Assembly (NCBI GenBank): GCA_902168085.1 | Contig: CABHOP010000022.1 | Span: forward strand, 79,739-143,738 | Length of the DNA stretch: 64,000 bases | Direction: 5' to 3' | From: an uncultured Bacteroides sp. | GTDB lineage: Bacteria; Bacteroidota; Bacteroidia; Chitinophagales; Chitinophagaceae | In this document: piece after piece, positions 45,453-55,821 of the stretch | Layout of the letters: each line of letters starts with the position of its first letter | How positions within the stretch are numbered: the first letter of the stretch is position 1 | Notes under the pieces: model-generated | What the model was told of the DNA's origin: nothing | What the model saw: only the letters and a program-made list of their open reading frames with translations | Databases searched by the model: none | Position numbers and translations under genes: made by a program

Positions 45453-46704
45453 TGGCAAACTTTTTTCTCACTATTAATAAAACATGAATAAAGTAGATAC
45501 TTGTGGCAACAGCCATTAATGCTGCGCCGGCATAGCATAAGCCTGCGTATTTCAAAACTATTCCGGCAACAAAGGGTAAAAGCCCTGCTATATACAGAAG
45601 CATCTGAACTCGCACCAGCTTTTCATTAAAGAAATCTTTGGGCATTTTGGCAGGTAGCTCGTTTTCATCTACACTTTGCATCCATACGATAAAAGGAAGT
45701 GTTTTAAACGTTTGCGCCATTATAATTGTACCCACAAAGCCACCGAAAAATGAGAACCCATAAGCTAAGCTAAAATTCGCCGGCATATCGCTCACAACAA
45801 ACAATGGCAATAATAGTATACAAGGTAATACCAAGAGCGCAAATGAAAGCCTTGTTTGCTTCATCCCATTATCTAATTGTTTACGGATAGAATGTAGGTA
45901 ACTGCTATAAACATATCTTCCGTAAAAAATTATCGCCGTTATGACTATCAACACTGCCAAAATATTAATTAATTGGGAATGAAAAAAAACCTGATTAATC
46001 ATGAATAGTACCAGCCCAATATTTATGCCATAGTATATATGGAAAACTTGTTTTTCTTTAGGCTCTTCACACAACAAAAACATAGGTATCAACTTAGAAC
46101 TGACCCCTATTATTAATTGTAAAAACCAACCAACCATTCCGATATTGGCATGCACTTTCAGATATTGCAAATGATTTACAGATAAAAACGGGAAACGAAA
46201 ATTGATAAGCAACATGCTTCCAATAATGGCTGTAAAAATCAGCCAGACATGTGCAGTTTTTATCAAGCTAAGCATAGCTTTTTCTTCTGCTTTTTTCAAG
46301 GCAGAGTACAGATTCAGAGAATGCAATAAAATAGCTGTAAGAATACAAGCTACACCAGTGAATGTATACCATGTGAAAAGAAAATTCCAAAAGGAATAGA
46401 CTAGCAAAGAAGTACCCACAGTAAGCAAACCCAATACCAGCACCGGCAAGACCCGTTCATTATACAATTTCCGTTCTGAAATAACAGGGATCAATTGATT
46501 GCTGGCACCAAAAATTATCATAACGCCGCAACCAAGTACAAACAGGTGTGTTAATGCTAATGCCTTGGGCTGAAAGAAATGGCCAACAAATACATCCGCA
46601 GCAAACAAACACAGAACAGTGGTAAGAAAAAAAGCCAGGGCAGCAATAATATAAAAAGGTATTACTGCTGCCCTGGAAAAAACCGGTTGTCTATGCGGAA
46701 GCAT
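45445..46704 (-). CDS. Polytopic membrane protein, NnrS/heme-copper-oxidase-like
   Basis: 419 residues with about 12 hydrophobic segments. HLFVLGCGVMIIFGASNQLIPV near residue 50 and VHANIGMVGWFLQLIIGVSSKLIPM near 180 resemble the helix II and helix V or VI histidine positions in NnrS and distant heme-copper oxidases. NnrS relatives lower NO stress in other bacteria. No CuB or cytochrome c ligands are evident beyond those His residues, so it is not a complete oxidase. Located in the NO operon between DUF1858/2249 and DUF59. Confidence 0.65.
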   Translation of the reverse strand: MLPHRQPVFSRAAVIPFYIIAALAFFLTTVLCLFAADVFVGHFFQPKALALTHLFVLGCGVMIIFGASNQLIPVISERKLYNERVLPVLVLGLLTVGTSLLVYSFWNFLFTWYTFTGVACILTAILLHSLNLYSALKKAEEKAMLSLIKTAHVWLIFTAIIGSMLLINFRFPFLSVNHLQYLKVHANIGMVGWFLQLIIGVSSKLIPMFLLCEEPKEKQVFHIYYGINIGLVLFMINQVFFHSQLINILAVLIVITAIIFYGRYVYSSYLHSIRKQLDNGMKQTRLSFALLVLPCILLLPLFVVSDMPANFSLAYGFSFFGGFVGTIIMAQTFKTLPFIVWMQSVDENELPAKMPKDFFNEKLVRVQMLLYIAGLLPFVAGIVLKYAGLCYAGAALMAVATSIYFIHVLLIVRKKFANV

Positions 46705-47500
46705 TCTCTTTTTTGTTCTTAAATATTAATAGTTCAACGCCCTCCTGTGTTTCCTGATAGACGTATTCAAAACGCCTTTCTTTTAGCTCCGGAAGCAAGA
46801 ATAATGGAACCTTTTTATGAAATACAAACAATGCCTCATTTTCCGAAAGCGCCGGGAGTGCTTCAAGTATTCTCATCATCGGCTGTGGCATGGGCAGGGC
46901 CCGCACGTTTATAATGACAAGATTATCTTTGTACGCTTCAAGCTTTTGCTGAAATATGATGGGCGAAGGCGCTGTTGCTTTCTCCACCATTTTTGCTTCT
47001 TGCATTTTCTTAATATAAGTATACACTTTCCCTTCAGAGACGTTTTCAACATCAACTTCAAAGCCTTTCTCCAACAATATCCGTATCAAGGGTAATGGCT
47101 CAAATGAATTGATAAGCAACAATACTTCCTTAGCTTTCAGTGCAGATACCGCATCCATGATTTTACGAAAGGGGTCTTTCCCCGATTCGATATCTTGCCT
47201 GACATCCAGTGTATAATCCGGGTGGGTATTACTACTTATCTTCTTTTCTTCATCAGGTAATGATTCTTCAGTATCGTCGATAACGAATCCCAGCGGCTTC
47301 AGTTTTTCAAAAAAACTGGAAATTTCACAACCTCCTATTCTTGCAGCTTCTTTTATAGTAACTCTTGATGCAAGAATCTTACGTAAAAAGGGATTTTGCA
47401 ACTTTTTAAAATGCGGGTTGATTGTTGCAATAACATCAATACAACCCGGATTTTCTTTTATCAGTGCAGATATTTTGGTGTTTGCAGATATGGTCTTCAT
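46691..47500 (-). CDS. DUF1858-DUF2249-DUF2249 protein
   Basis: 269 residues. Residues 1-70 match DUF1858 (TKISALIKENPGCIDVIATINPHFKKL), 90-160 a DUF2249 alpha/beta module (LDVRQDIESGKDPFRKIM), 180-260 a second one (VIINVRALPMPQPMMRILEALPAL). DUF2249/TusA-like folds carry a Cys or bind heme/sulfur; here the obvious Cys is only in PGCID and GGCE. Linked to hemerythrin and RIC in several denitrification gene sets. Start overlaps nothing; stop overlaps the downstream gene start by 14 bases. Confidence 0.75.
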   Translation of the reverse strand: MKTISANTKISALIKENPGCIDVIATINPHFKKLQNPFLRKILASRVTIKEAARIGGCEISSFFEKLKPLGFVIDDTEESLPDEEKKISSNTHPDYTLDVRQDIESGKDPFRKIMDAVSALKAKEVLLLINSFEPLPLIRILLEKGFEVDVENVSEGKVYTYIKKMQEAKMVEKATAPSPIIFQQKLEAYKDNLVIINVRALPMPQPMMRILEALPALSENEALFVFHKKVPLFLLPELKERRFEYVYQETQEGVELLIFKNKKENASA

Positions 47501-47526
47501 AACACAATTGAATTAGCACAATCCAT

Positions 47527-48465
47527 TTACAGCACTTCTTTAAATAGCTTTTCCAGTTTCATAGCGCGAGGGAAGAGAATGTTATTCTCGAGATGTATGT
47601 GTTGAAACAAATCGTTTTCAAACTCTATAAGTTTATGATATAGCATCTTCACACTATTACATGCGCTTACAGGTATTGCGTAATCTTTGGCCACCATCCT
47701 GATTTCTTTCATCAAATCACCTGCTATATCATGGTCTTTCTCCATAACATATATCGGATCTACAATAGAATCAAAACCAATGTTCACCGCTCCTCCGTTT
47801 TCCAACTGCTTAATGATGGGGAATAATATTTGCTCTTCCTTTTTCATATGGCTCGTAAGCTCGCAGCGCAGTTCTCTTACTTTAGTATAAATGTTTATCA
47901 GGAACGGCATAGAATTGCCGTGATGCTCAGCCACTTTTTTTGACAAATCTTCGAGTACCGGAAGATTTTGATTAACAAACGTGTGATGCACGTTTACAAT
48001 GTAGTCTGATAAAAAAGACAAGGTAAAGGAATTGAAATCCAGTTCTATACCCTGCGGTTGTTTTGATGTTTCTTCCAACTCAGCTTTAACCCTCATTACA
48101 TCCAGGCCTTTTTCGAGGCAAGCCTCTTCCAAAGTCCTTTTTCCACCACAACAAAAGTCTATACCAAGCTCCTTCAATCGCATAGCCTTTTTCATGTCTT
48201 TGCCGGCTATTTCACCAATTGTTTCTACGCCTTTAATATTCTTTCTTATCTCTACTTCCCATATTTCGGGGCCATTGTTCAGATATACCCAGGAAAAACT
48301 ATTCCCCCTCTCCCCTAGTAACTGATAATAAAGTGGCTTGGGGTCATGATCGTTATGTATAACTATCGCCTCTCCTTCCGGTATATTATCAAATGCATCA
48401 AAAATGGTAGGATGTTTCCTGGTAGGATGCAATACTGTTACGTCGATAAAGACACTTGTGCTCAT
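47527..48465 (-). CDS. Iron-sulfur cluster repair di-iron protein with N-terminal DUF2249
   Basis: 312 residues in three parts: a DUF2249 module (1-75), a ScdA_N-type Cys domain (TIGEIAGKDMKKAMRLKELGIDFCCGG, with adjacent cysteines near 105), and a C-terminal hemerythrin-like four-helix domain (HHTFVNQNLP, HHGNS, HMKKEE, EKDHD, HIHLENN) giving the His/Glu ligands of a di-iron site. RIC proteins (YtfE, ScdA, DnrN) repair clusters after NO or peroxide. The extra DUF2249 fusion is less usual. In the operon with the Rrf2 regulator and norCB nearby. Confidence 0.88.
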   Translation of the reverse strand: MSTSVFIDVTVLHPTRKHPTIFDAFDNIPEGEAIVIHNDHDPKPLYYQLLGERGNSFSWVYLNNGPEIWEVEIRKNIKGVETIGEIAGKDMKKAMRLKELGIDFCCGGKRTLEEACLEKGLDVMRVKAELEETSKQPQGIELDFNSFTLSFLSDYIVNVHHTFVNQNLPVLEDLSKKVAEHHGNSMPFLINIYTKVRELRCELTSHMKKEEQILFPIIKQLENGGAVNIGFDSIVDPIYVMEKDHDIAGDLMKEIRMVAKDYAIPVSACNSVKMLYHKLIEFENDLFQHIHLENNILFPRAMKLEKLFKEVL

Positions 48466-48474
48466 ATACTTTTG

Positions 48475-49764
48475 CTATTTAAAATTTGAAAATGATTGAA
48501 ATTGTTTTTTATGTTCTGAACTATTTGTTACACCAACTTTATTGTGAAGAACGCATCTTAAAAGAAGTATCGCACCTGCTAATAACAGCAGTGAAGCCAA
48601 CCAAAGCAAGTAAGGATAAAACACCCTGTTATGCATCAGCATAATATCTGCCCCTTGGGAAAAAAGAACGACTTCATTTACTATAACGGCACCGGCAAAA
48701 ACAGCCAATGCACGCCGTGTTGCATTACCGGGCTTTAGTACTTCGGCCAATGTATAGTGCGATAGTATATAGATGCTTACAAACCCCAGGAGTACCAGGT
48801 GCAGGAAGGCTATAATGACAGGCCTGTTGCTGAATACTAATGCCCCTATACTGTGAAAAATTGTTAATGCCTGAAATATTGATTTTAAGATGAATGCACT
48901 GCCTGCAATCATCAAAAGTTTAAGTGTTATCTTATTCAGTTGTAGAAACACATCTTTTGCCGCGAGTGCAAATACCATCAATGCTACCACACTGAGCACA
49001 ATTAAAATGCTTCCCGAAATTGCTATGGCCTGGTATAAGGCACCGGGATAATGCCATAAATAGCTGAGAAACAACGAAGGCAATACAGATAAATTAAGCA
49101 AGGTTGAAAAGCTCTTCGCCAGCCTGCTTGTTCTTATAGAAAACCTATTATCCAGCCTGTTAAATAAAAGCGCAAAGATGGCAAGGGCAAAAAAGCCACT
49201 ATACTGCAGGTGCAAATAAGTATAAATGGCATCTTTATACAGAAACGCATTACTGCTACCGCTGGCAAGCAAGTAGGCAAGTGTAAACGGCCCCACTGAA
49301 GAAAGCACTAAATATATAGCAGCACTAATACCAAGGCTCCTTACCGGCTCGGCAACACATGCCTTAACTACATGCCTGATAAACACAAAGGCAAATACAT
49401 AAGTGGTGAAGATGAATAGTGTAGAAAATAAAATGGAATAAAAATTGTAGCCCCCCAATGTAAAGCTTATCAGCATGCCTACTGCATTGAGCAGTATACT
49501 TGCGAATATCACCTGGTAAATAGGCTTACTGCTTAAGCTTTTCGGGAGTATTTCGTACACCATCAGTACCACAAGAGCAAGTGTTACCCAACCACCAAAA
49601 GCATAATGTGAATGTGCGTGCAAGGTATTCTTAAAATCGAGAAACGGAATAGTAAAGACAATTTTGCTTCTGAGCAAAAAGCCTAGTATGGCTACTATTA
49701 CAAGATTTGCCAATGCTATCTTCAGCCATGTTTTTTTTCTTGAATGAATACTAATAAAAGACAT
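48475..49764 (-). CDS. Polytopic membrane protein of the NO operon, unknown
   Basis: About 430 residues from the ATG at 49764; the frame extends to a TTG at 49785. It has about 12 hydrophobic helices. The first periplasmic loop ends LHAHSHYAFGGW (residues about 48-59) with clustered His, and further His lie at YTYLHLQYSGFF and LHLVLLGF. This is the sort of helix-capping His pattern seen in the heme-copper superfamily, but I cannot name the family. The Rrf2-like palindrome (49756-49775) overlaps this start codon. Confidence 0.55.
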   Translation of the reverse strand: MSFISIHSRKKTWLKIALANLVIVAILGFLLRSKIVFTIPFLDFKNTLHAHSHYAFGGWVTLALVVLMVYEILPKSLSSKPIYQVIFASILLNAVGMLISFTLGGYNFYSILFSTLFIFTTYVFAFVFIRHVVKACVAEPVRSLGISAAIYLVLSSVGPFTLAYLLASGSSNAFLYKDAIYTYLHLQYSGFFALAIFALLFNRLDNRFSIRTSRLAKSFSTLLNLSVLPSLFLSYLWHYPGALYQAIAISGSILIVLSVVALMVFALAAKDVFLQLNKITLKLLMIAGSAFILKSIFQALTIFHSIGALVFSNRPVIIAFLHLVLLGFVSIYILSHYTLAEVLKPGNATRRALAVFAGAVIVNEVVLFSQGADIMLMHNRVFYPYLLWLASLLLLAGAILLLRCVLHNKVGVTNSSEHKKQFQSFSNFK

Positions 49765-49775
49765 TTTTGTCCTAT
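49756..49775. promoter_or_regulatory. Candidate Rrf2-like operator overlapping a start codon
   Basis: AAAAGACATTTTTGTCCTAT on the plus strand matches AAAGGnCAnnnnTGnCCTTT at most positions. It lies across the ATG of the 49764 gene, and part of it (AGGACAAAA on the coding strand) is also a good Shine-Dalgarno, so chance resemblance cannot be excluded. Confidence 0.35.
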
Positions 49776-49792
49776 TTTGTTTCAAAATTTTT

Positions 49793-50233
49793 TTATTCTT
49801 CCAATGTCTTTAAAACAGATTTCCCTGTTTTTAACTTCTTACCTAATTCTTCTATCGTAGTTTGTTCCAGCATGTTTTTAAGTGCATTCCTGATGGATTT
49901 AAATTTATCGTGTATAGGACATGGCTCCTTTTCAGAACATTGTTTGAGGCCCAGGCCACAACCTGTAAATAATGCTCTCCCATCTATTGCTTCTACAATA
50001 CTGATAAGCTTAAGGTCTGATTGAAATTTATCGAGATAGAAACCACCGTGAACACCTTTCTGAGAGTTAACAATCCTGTTGCGGCTGAGGATTTGCAATA
50101 TTTTTGCAGTAAAATGGTTAGGCGCCTCTATTGCTTCACATATTTCCTGTATGCTAACCTTTCGGCCCGCTTTATTCTCAGACGATATATATATGACGGC
50201 TCTTATACCGTACTCGCATGCTTTTGAAAACAT
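49793..50233 (-). CDS. Rrf2-family transcriptional regulator
   Basis: 146 residues: winged helix with FSKACEYGIRAVIYISS and VSIQEICEAIEAPNHFTAKILQILSRNRIVNSQKGVHGGFYL, the standard Rrf2/IscR/NsrR N-terminus. The three cysteine ligands lie in GCGLGLKQCSEKEPCPIH (Cys near 92, 99, 105), the spacing of a cluster-binding Rrf2 member, as in NsrR and IscR. So it probably senses NO or redox through a 4Fe-4S or 2Fe-2S cluster and represses the NO genes. Starts directly after the hemerythrin stop. Confidence 0.9.
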   Translation of the reverse strand: MFSKACEYGIRAVIYISSENKAGRKVSIQEICEAIEAPNHFTAKILQILSRNRIVNSQKGVHGGFYLDKFQSDLKLISIVEAIDGRALFTGCGLGLKQCSEKEPCPIHDKFKSIRNALKNMLEQTTIEELGKKLKTGKSVLKTLEE

Positions 50234-50737
50234 TTAACTTCCTTGTTTAATTTCCCAAAAATTATCCGTCCATTCCGGGGCGGTATGCTTATCCTCTGTT
50301 TTATTTAAGCGGTCGGTTAACACAAGCAATTGCTCAGCACTTAAATTACTTTCAATATACCCAAAAAGTTCTCTTTCTTCAAACCGGATATGCTTATCTA
50401 ACTCGTCAGCAAATGCAAGTAAATATTGAGTACCCTGTTGGTTTTCTTCTCCCAGGATATTTATTAGTTTCCTTAAAGCCTCATGCTGGGATATTGCCTC
50501 CATAATAAGGCTATCGTTTGCAGGAAGTACAGAAAATAAAACATCCTCTTCCTGAACAAAATGTGGTGCCAGAAAATGATTGTAAAAATGAAGGGTATAA
50601 TCAGATATCCGCTGTGCTGCTATATTATTTCTACAGCCTTCACGTATCTTCCAGCACAAAAGCAACCCTTCGTGATGCTCTCTGGACAAGGCCACCAAGG
50701 CTTTGCTTCTTTTAATAGGTGTTCTCACTTCTTTCAT
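50234..50737 (-). CDS. Hemerythrin-domain protein
   Basis: 167 residues: four-helix di-iron motif with SREHHEGL near 20, HFYNHFLAPHFVQEED near 55-60, SQHEALRKL near 83, and DKHIRFEERELF near 120. Likely stores or senses O2/NO at a di-iron site in the cytosol. First gene of the operon with the Rrf2 regulator and the RIC protein. A candidate Rrf2 operator (50768-50787) lies 31 bases upstream. Confidence 0.85.
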   Translation of the reverse strand: MKEVRTPIKRSKALVALSREHHEGLLLCWKIREGCRNNIAAQRISDYTLHFYNHFLAPHFVQEEDVLFSVLPANDSLIMEAISQHEALRKLINILGEENQQGTQYLLAFADELDKHIRFEERELFGYIESNLSAEQLLVLTDRLNKTEDKHTAPEWTDNFWEIKQGS

Positions 50738-50767
50738 CTGAAACCCAAAGTTACTATGCTTTTAAAT

Positions 50768-50787
50768 AAAGGACAATTTTATCTTTT
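50768..50787. promoter_or_regulatory. Candidate Rrf2-like operator before hemerythrin
   Basis: AAAGGACAATTTTATCTTTT, AAAGGnCAnnnnTGnCCTTT with a weak right half. It spans the norB stop codon, 31 bases before the hemerythrin ATG. Confidence 0.5.
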
Positions 50788-52119
50788 ATTATTTTCATCC
50801 GTTGTAATCCGGATGCCATTCCATATGGCCTGCAAGTAAATAATCACAATAGCACCTAAGCCGGTTAGCAACCCTATACCGGCAATGGCAAACACTGTTA
50901 ATACTTGAAACACAGGCTTCATCATTAATTGGAAGTCTGTAATGTTCATAGCCACACTTCTGTATCCTTTCAGAATGCCGGCTATTACCAATGAAACCCA
51001 GAATATGCCTAAAGAAACCTGGGCCACGTAATGGGTGATTGTCAAAATACGTTTAGCGCGGGCAGTTAGCCGTTCTATGCCTATCATATAGCCGATACCA
51101 CCCAGTAATATCATGGTATTAATACCAATGGTAGTGCCCATAGCATGCGCCACAGTTATATGCGTACCATGCGTATAGCGGTTAATGGCAGGGATGGACA
51201 TAGCAATGGCCAGCAATAGGTTAATAAACACCCATATTTCGGCTGTTATAAGAAACCGGTATGTAATAAAATGGTTTAGCTTCCGTCGCTCGGATAGTTT
51301 CGATTTGAATCCCTGGATGATATTAATAAGGAACAACCACTCCGTCATACTGATAGCATAAGCTACATGCCTTATCCAACCGGCTGTGGGAACATTATAA
51401 ATATGATGTCCCCAATTAAACATCAGGTTTGTAAGTCCGAGAAAGTAAAAGAAATACACCTTTTTTCCTCGTGCCAATGTTTCGTCTCCCGAAAGCCTTG
51501 TCATCAAAAAAAAGAACGTACCATATATCATCTGGTTCCAGGCGCCCACCATTGAACCATTTGCTTTCCACTGCACAGTTATTTCGCGCAGGTACGATTG
51601 GCGGAACCACTGTATCTGCCAAAGGTTTTGCTCAATAAAAGTTATGAGAAAAAACAAGATGCCGGTAGACCACATTATCGAATAAGCCGACATTTTATTA
51701 TCATGCTTTTTCCACAAAGGGAAGTAGCCTAACATAAAAAAAAGCCACGCTACCAGCAATGGAATACAAAGTATGGGTGGAAACTCCCAGTATTCCTTGC
51801 CGCCAAACTGCTTGCCGGCATATGAAATGAAAACAGCAAGAATGGTTATTACCCATGTTATTTTGAACAAAGGAATAAACACAGTTTCCTTTTTCACCTC
51901 AAAAACCTCTTTACGATAATATATAATACAGCCAGTGGCACCTGTGATTATCCAAAATATAGCCGCTGATACATGCAGGGGGCGAAGTAAATAAAACGGT
52001 AGAAATTTATTGAAATAAACGGGATACAGAAATGCGAATGAAGATAAAACCCCGAATATCAAAGTTGCCAACAGCAATAGTAACGCGAAACTCAAAAAAC
52101 CTTTTAAACTAATAGTCAT
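50779..52119 (-). CDS. norB: Nitric oxide reductase large subunit (cNOR type)
   Basis: 446 residues, about 12 membrane helices. Haem and FeB ligands: HVSAAIFWI (helix II His near 49), WGHHIYNVPTAGWIRH near 235-250 (FeB His), HGTHITVAHAMGTTIG near 325 (haem b3 and FeB His), and the C-terminal helix. It reduces 2 NO to N2O, the substrate of NosZ. Start overlaps the norC stop by four bases (ATGA). The quinol-oxidising N-terminal domain of qNOR is missing, so electrons come through NorC. Confidence 0.88.
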   Translation of the reverse strand: MTISLKGFLSFALLLLLATLIFGVLSSFAFLYPVYFNKFLPFYLLRPLHVSAAIFWIITGATGCIIYYRKEVFEVKKETVFIPLFKITWVITILAVFISYAGKQFGGKEYWEFPPILCIPLLVAWLFFMLGYFPLWKKHDNKMSAYSIMWSTGILFFLITFIEQNLWQIQWFRQSYLREITVQWKANGSMVGAWNQMIYGTFFFLMTRLSGDETLARGKKVYFFYFLGLTNLMFNWGHHIYNVPTAGWIRHVAYAISMTEWLFLINIIQGFKSKLSERRKLNHFITYRFLITAEIWVFINLLLAIAMSIPAINRYTHGTHITVAHAMGTTIGINTMILLGGIGYMIGIERLTARAKRILTITHYVAQVSLGIFWVSLVIAGILKGYRSVAMNITDFQLMMKPVFQVLTVFAIAGIGLLTGLGAIVIIYLQAIWNGIRITTDENNKR

Positions 52120-52529
52120 TTCCCATCATTTAGGATATAAGTGCCCGTCCAATGAACATTTTCTTTAGCTACCCGTGTATTTCCACTGTTGTCAATCCAT
52201 GACAGGTAATGGACAAGGTTTTCTACTTCACTATCTGTCAGATGGAAATTTGGCATACGCCCAGTGCCATACTTAATTATCGTGCTCATGTATTTAGAAC
52301 CTTTAATCGATGCCGTATTAGTAAGCTCTGGCCCTAAGTATCCACCAAGCCCATATAGTTGATGACAACTCTGACAATTATGCTTTTGCCAGATATCCCT
52401 GCCTGCAGTTATTGACTTGTCTAAATCACTTGGCTGAGAGCCTGCTGTGCCTGCATCACATTGTGTATATACCAAAGCCGTATAAATAGAGAAGGCAAGG
52501 AAAAGACTAATCCATATTTTTTTAAACAT
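52116..52529 (-). CDS. norC: Nitric oxide reductase cytochrome c subunit
   Basis: About 137 residues from the ATG at 52529 (MFKKIWISLFLAFS); a TTG at 52541 would add four residues. N-terminal membrane anchor, then a monohaem domain with CQSCH near residue 54-58 and Met in GRMPNFHL near 94. Passes electrons to NorB. Upstream lie an Fnr-type box (52598-52611) and a weak Rrf2-like site (52541-52560). Confidence 0.88.
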   Translation of the reverse strand: MFKKIWISLFLAFSIYTALVYTQCDAGTAGSQPSDLDKSITAGRDIWQKHNCQSCHQLYGLGGYLGPELTNTASIKGSKYMSTIIKYGTGRMPNFHLTDSEVENLVHYLSWIDNSGNTRVAKENVHWTGTYILNDGK

Positions 52530-52540
52530 AGTGTCTGGCA

Positions 52541-52560
52541 AAAGGGCAAATTAGTCTTGT
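52541..52560. promoter_or_regulatory. Weak Rrf2-like operator before norC
   Basis: AAAGGGCAAATTAGTCTTGT: the left half matches AAAGGnCA exactly, the right half (TGnCCTTT) only partly. 12 bases before the norC ATG, a repression-type position. Confidence 0.35.
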
Positions 52561-52597
52561 ATATAAAATGGTTGGCTGAGAATCGTCATCAAAGCAT

Positions 52598-52611
52598 ATG
52601 ATTAATATCAC
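52598..52611. promoter_or_regulatory. Fnr/Crp-type operator between norC and katG
   Basis: ATGATTAATATCAC with a perfect TGATTAATATCA core. 69 bases before the norC start; it may also act on katG, 149 bases away on the other side. Confidence 0.6.
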
Positions 52612-52753
52612 CTAACCTATGCGTGCTTCCTTTTTAATTGCAGGTGCAATGAATACAAGTGCATTGTATAAACCCCATTATACTATGATAGATACAAGCT
52701 ATAAGATTTTTATCATTATAAAGCCTAATATTATTCTTAATAATAAAAATTAG

Positions 52754-55033
<2,280 letters not shown>

Positions 55034-55051
55034 GAAGACAATAGGAACAAT

Positions 55052-55079
55052 AAAAAGCAGGCAAATTTGCCTGCTTTTT
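55052..55079. terminator. Bidirectional intrinsic terminator
   Basis: A palindrome AAAAAGCAGGCAAA/TTTGCCTGCTTTTT with no loop bases to spare, between katG and the converging small gene at 55081-55398. Confidence 0.85.
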
Positions 55080-55080
55080 A

Positions 55081-55398
55081 TTACACAGCTAATTCATCAT
55101 CGGCATCTTTAGCAAAACCGATGTACATATATTCATTGACAAATTCAGTGCCTACACTTTCCAGCGCTGATTTAAGGCCGGCCTGTTCTTCAGCTATGGC
55201 GTGATCGGCAACAAGTGCCTCAACTTTATGATTCAATTTCTCCTTTAGCAGCTTTAAATTGGTATTAAACATTTTCAGCCTATCCAGCCTGCTATTCAAC
55301 ACATGATATTTGTCATACTCTTTCAACTCATTCGTATACTCAACAATTATTTGACGGGCATATTCTCTGAATAAGAGAACTGTCGGTTCAATAGACAT
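55081..55398 (-). CDS. Small helical hypothetical protein
   Basis: 105 residues, Lys/Glu/Leu rich and predicted coiled coil or helical bundle (TVLLFREYARQIIVEYTNEL, LKLLKEKLNHKVEALV), no signal peptide or cysteines. No family recognised. It starts 70 bases after the end of the next upstream gene and ends at the shared terminator with katG. Confidence 0.5.
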   Translation of the reverse strand: MSIEPTVLLFREYARQIIVEYTNELKEYDKYHVLNSRLDRLKMFNTNLKLLKEKLNHKVEALVADHAIAEEQAGLKSALESVGTEFVNEYMYIGFAKDADDELAV

Positions 55399-55467
55399 TT
55401 TTGATTAGTATTTAGCAATAAACAAATGAATACTGCGGGGATGCAATACTCTAATTTTTTTATATCA

Positions 55468-55815
55468 TCAGCTAAATACTATAGGCGGGCCCCGTTGCTT
55501 TATCTGGTTGTGTACATCACAACACAGGAAGAAAGTACTCGGAATCTTAATAACGGAAACACAAAAGAACGTAGGCTTATTCTCTTTTAAAGAAAGGTAA
55601 GGGAGATCAAACCTCACTTCACTCCCCTTGTACTTTTTTATTTTATACTTCCTGGCTGTAACAACAGATTTTGCTTTAACCTGGTGCTGTTTTGCAGAAG
55701 CTATAGAAGTGCCATTATAAACGAAGTACCGGTATGATTGTGCGGGTACCTGCCCTGTCAAAAAGTATATGACAAGCAATAACCCAGTTACAAATATCCA
55801 GTTTCTTTTACCCAT
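55468..55815 (-). CDS. Small secreted or membrane-anchored hypothetical protein
   Basis: 115 residues with an N-terminal hydrophobic segment (NWIFVTGLLLVIYFLTG) that could be a signal anchor, then a basic region (KYKIKKYKG) and a Cys-Cys pair near the C-terminus. No family recognised. It starts 6 bases after the REC-kinase stop and is probably in its operon. Confidence 0.45.
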   Translation of the reverse strand: MGKRNWIFVTGLLLVIYFLTGQVPAQSYRYFVYNGTSIASAKQHQVKAKSVVTARKYKIKKYKGSEVRFDLPYLSLKENKPTFFCVSVIKIPSTFFLCCDVHNQIKQRGPPIVFS

Positions 55816-55821
55816 TAATTT

